Below, piece by piece: positions 26,595 to 26,614 of a stretch of DNA of 26,614 bases. The stretch is from CAG-103 sp963627135 (lineage in GTDB: Bacteria; Bacillota; Clostridia; Oscillospirales; Oscillospiraceae): contig CAVFZY010000002.1 in NCBI GenBank assembly GCA_963627135.1, forward strand, positions 1-26,614, read 5' to 3'. Position 1 is the stretch's first letter, and each line of letters opens with the position of its first letter. The notes under the pieces are model-generated. The model ran no database searches and had not been told where the DNA came from. It was given only the letters and a program-made list of their open reading frames with translations. Made by a program: the position numbers and the translations under genes.

Positions 26595-26614
26595 GTTCTC
26601 ATCTCCTTAACCTA

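Overview
This 26.6 kb window is a GC-rich chromosomal segment from an endospore-forming Clostridia-type Firmicute, most like the high-GC Oscillospiraceae of the gut. The placement is inferred from sporulation genes (ylbJ, yqfC, yqfD, yqzL), the Gram-positive gene order phoH-ybeY-era-yqzL-recO, an anaerobe-type FeoAB iron importer, a 4-hydroxybutyrate/butyryl-CoA transferase family enzyme and a tmRNA with a LAA-ending tag. No species name can be read from the sequence.

Layout. (1) 1-2660: a partial left edge closed by a terminator, then an overlapping feoA-feoB-small Cys-rich protein operon for ferrous iron import, closed by a strong terminator. (2) 2730-3232: a single tautomerase-superfamily gene with its own promoter and terminator. 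(3) 3224-4410: a decayed fragment of a phage-type protein (PBECR3-like nuclease domain) beside the 3' end of ssrA, with a cluster of TTAGCATTTT repeats that looks like a scar of an element integrated at the tmRNA gene. (4) 4419-6464, minus strand: a mecA-like adaptor gene, smpB, a cyclophilin gene and ssrA, so both partners of trans-translation lie side by side. (5) 6522-11965, plus strand: NUDIX hydrolase, murA, walJ-like metallo-beta-lactamase, rlmH, a DUF2007-like protein and a phosphoglucomutase-type enzyme. (6) 11977-13198: a two-gene chromate-transporter pair whose terminator lies inside the convergent gene ylbJ. (7) 13115-21413: divergent sporulation genes ylbJ and yqfC-yqfD separated by two overlapping sigma-E-like promoters, then a tightly packed run phoH-ybeY-era-yqzL-recO-asparaginase-CoA-transferase. 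(8) 21452-25354: a yybP-ykoY (Mn2+) riboswitch with a transcription terminator in front of a SERCA-type P-type ATPase, then a secreted polysaccharide deacetylase, an unexplained structured RNA and a long terminator. (9) 25355-26614: a more AT-rich, apparently acquired tail with a nonsense-interrupted small ORF and a flavodoxin-ferredoxin (EFR1-type) gene.

Most of the window is conserved housekeeping and sporulation machinery. I see no complete novel defence or mobile system. The points most worth checking are the divergent sigma-E-like promoters, the riboswitch-controlled ATPase, the relic element at ssrA, the unassigned structured RNA at 25233-25354 and the placement of terminators around the chromate-transporter pair. 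Where several starts are possible, the start was chosen by ribosome-binding-site spacing, promoter position and family length; alternatives are noted.
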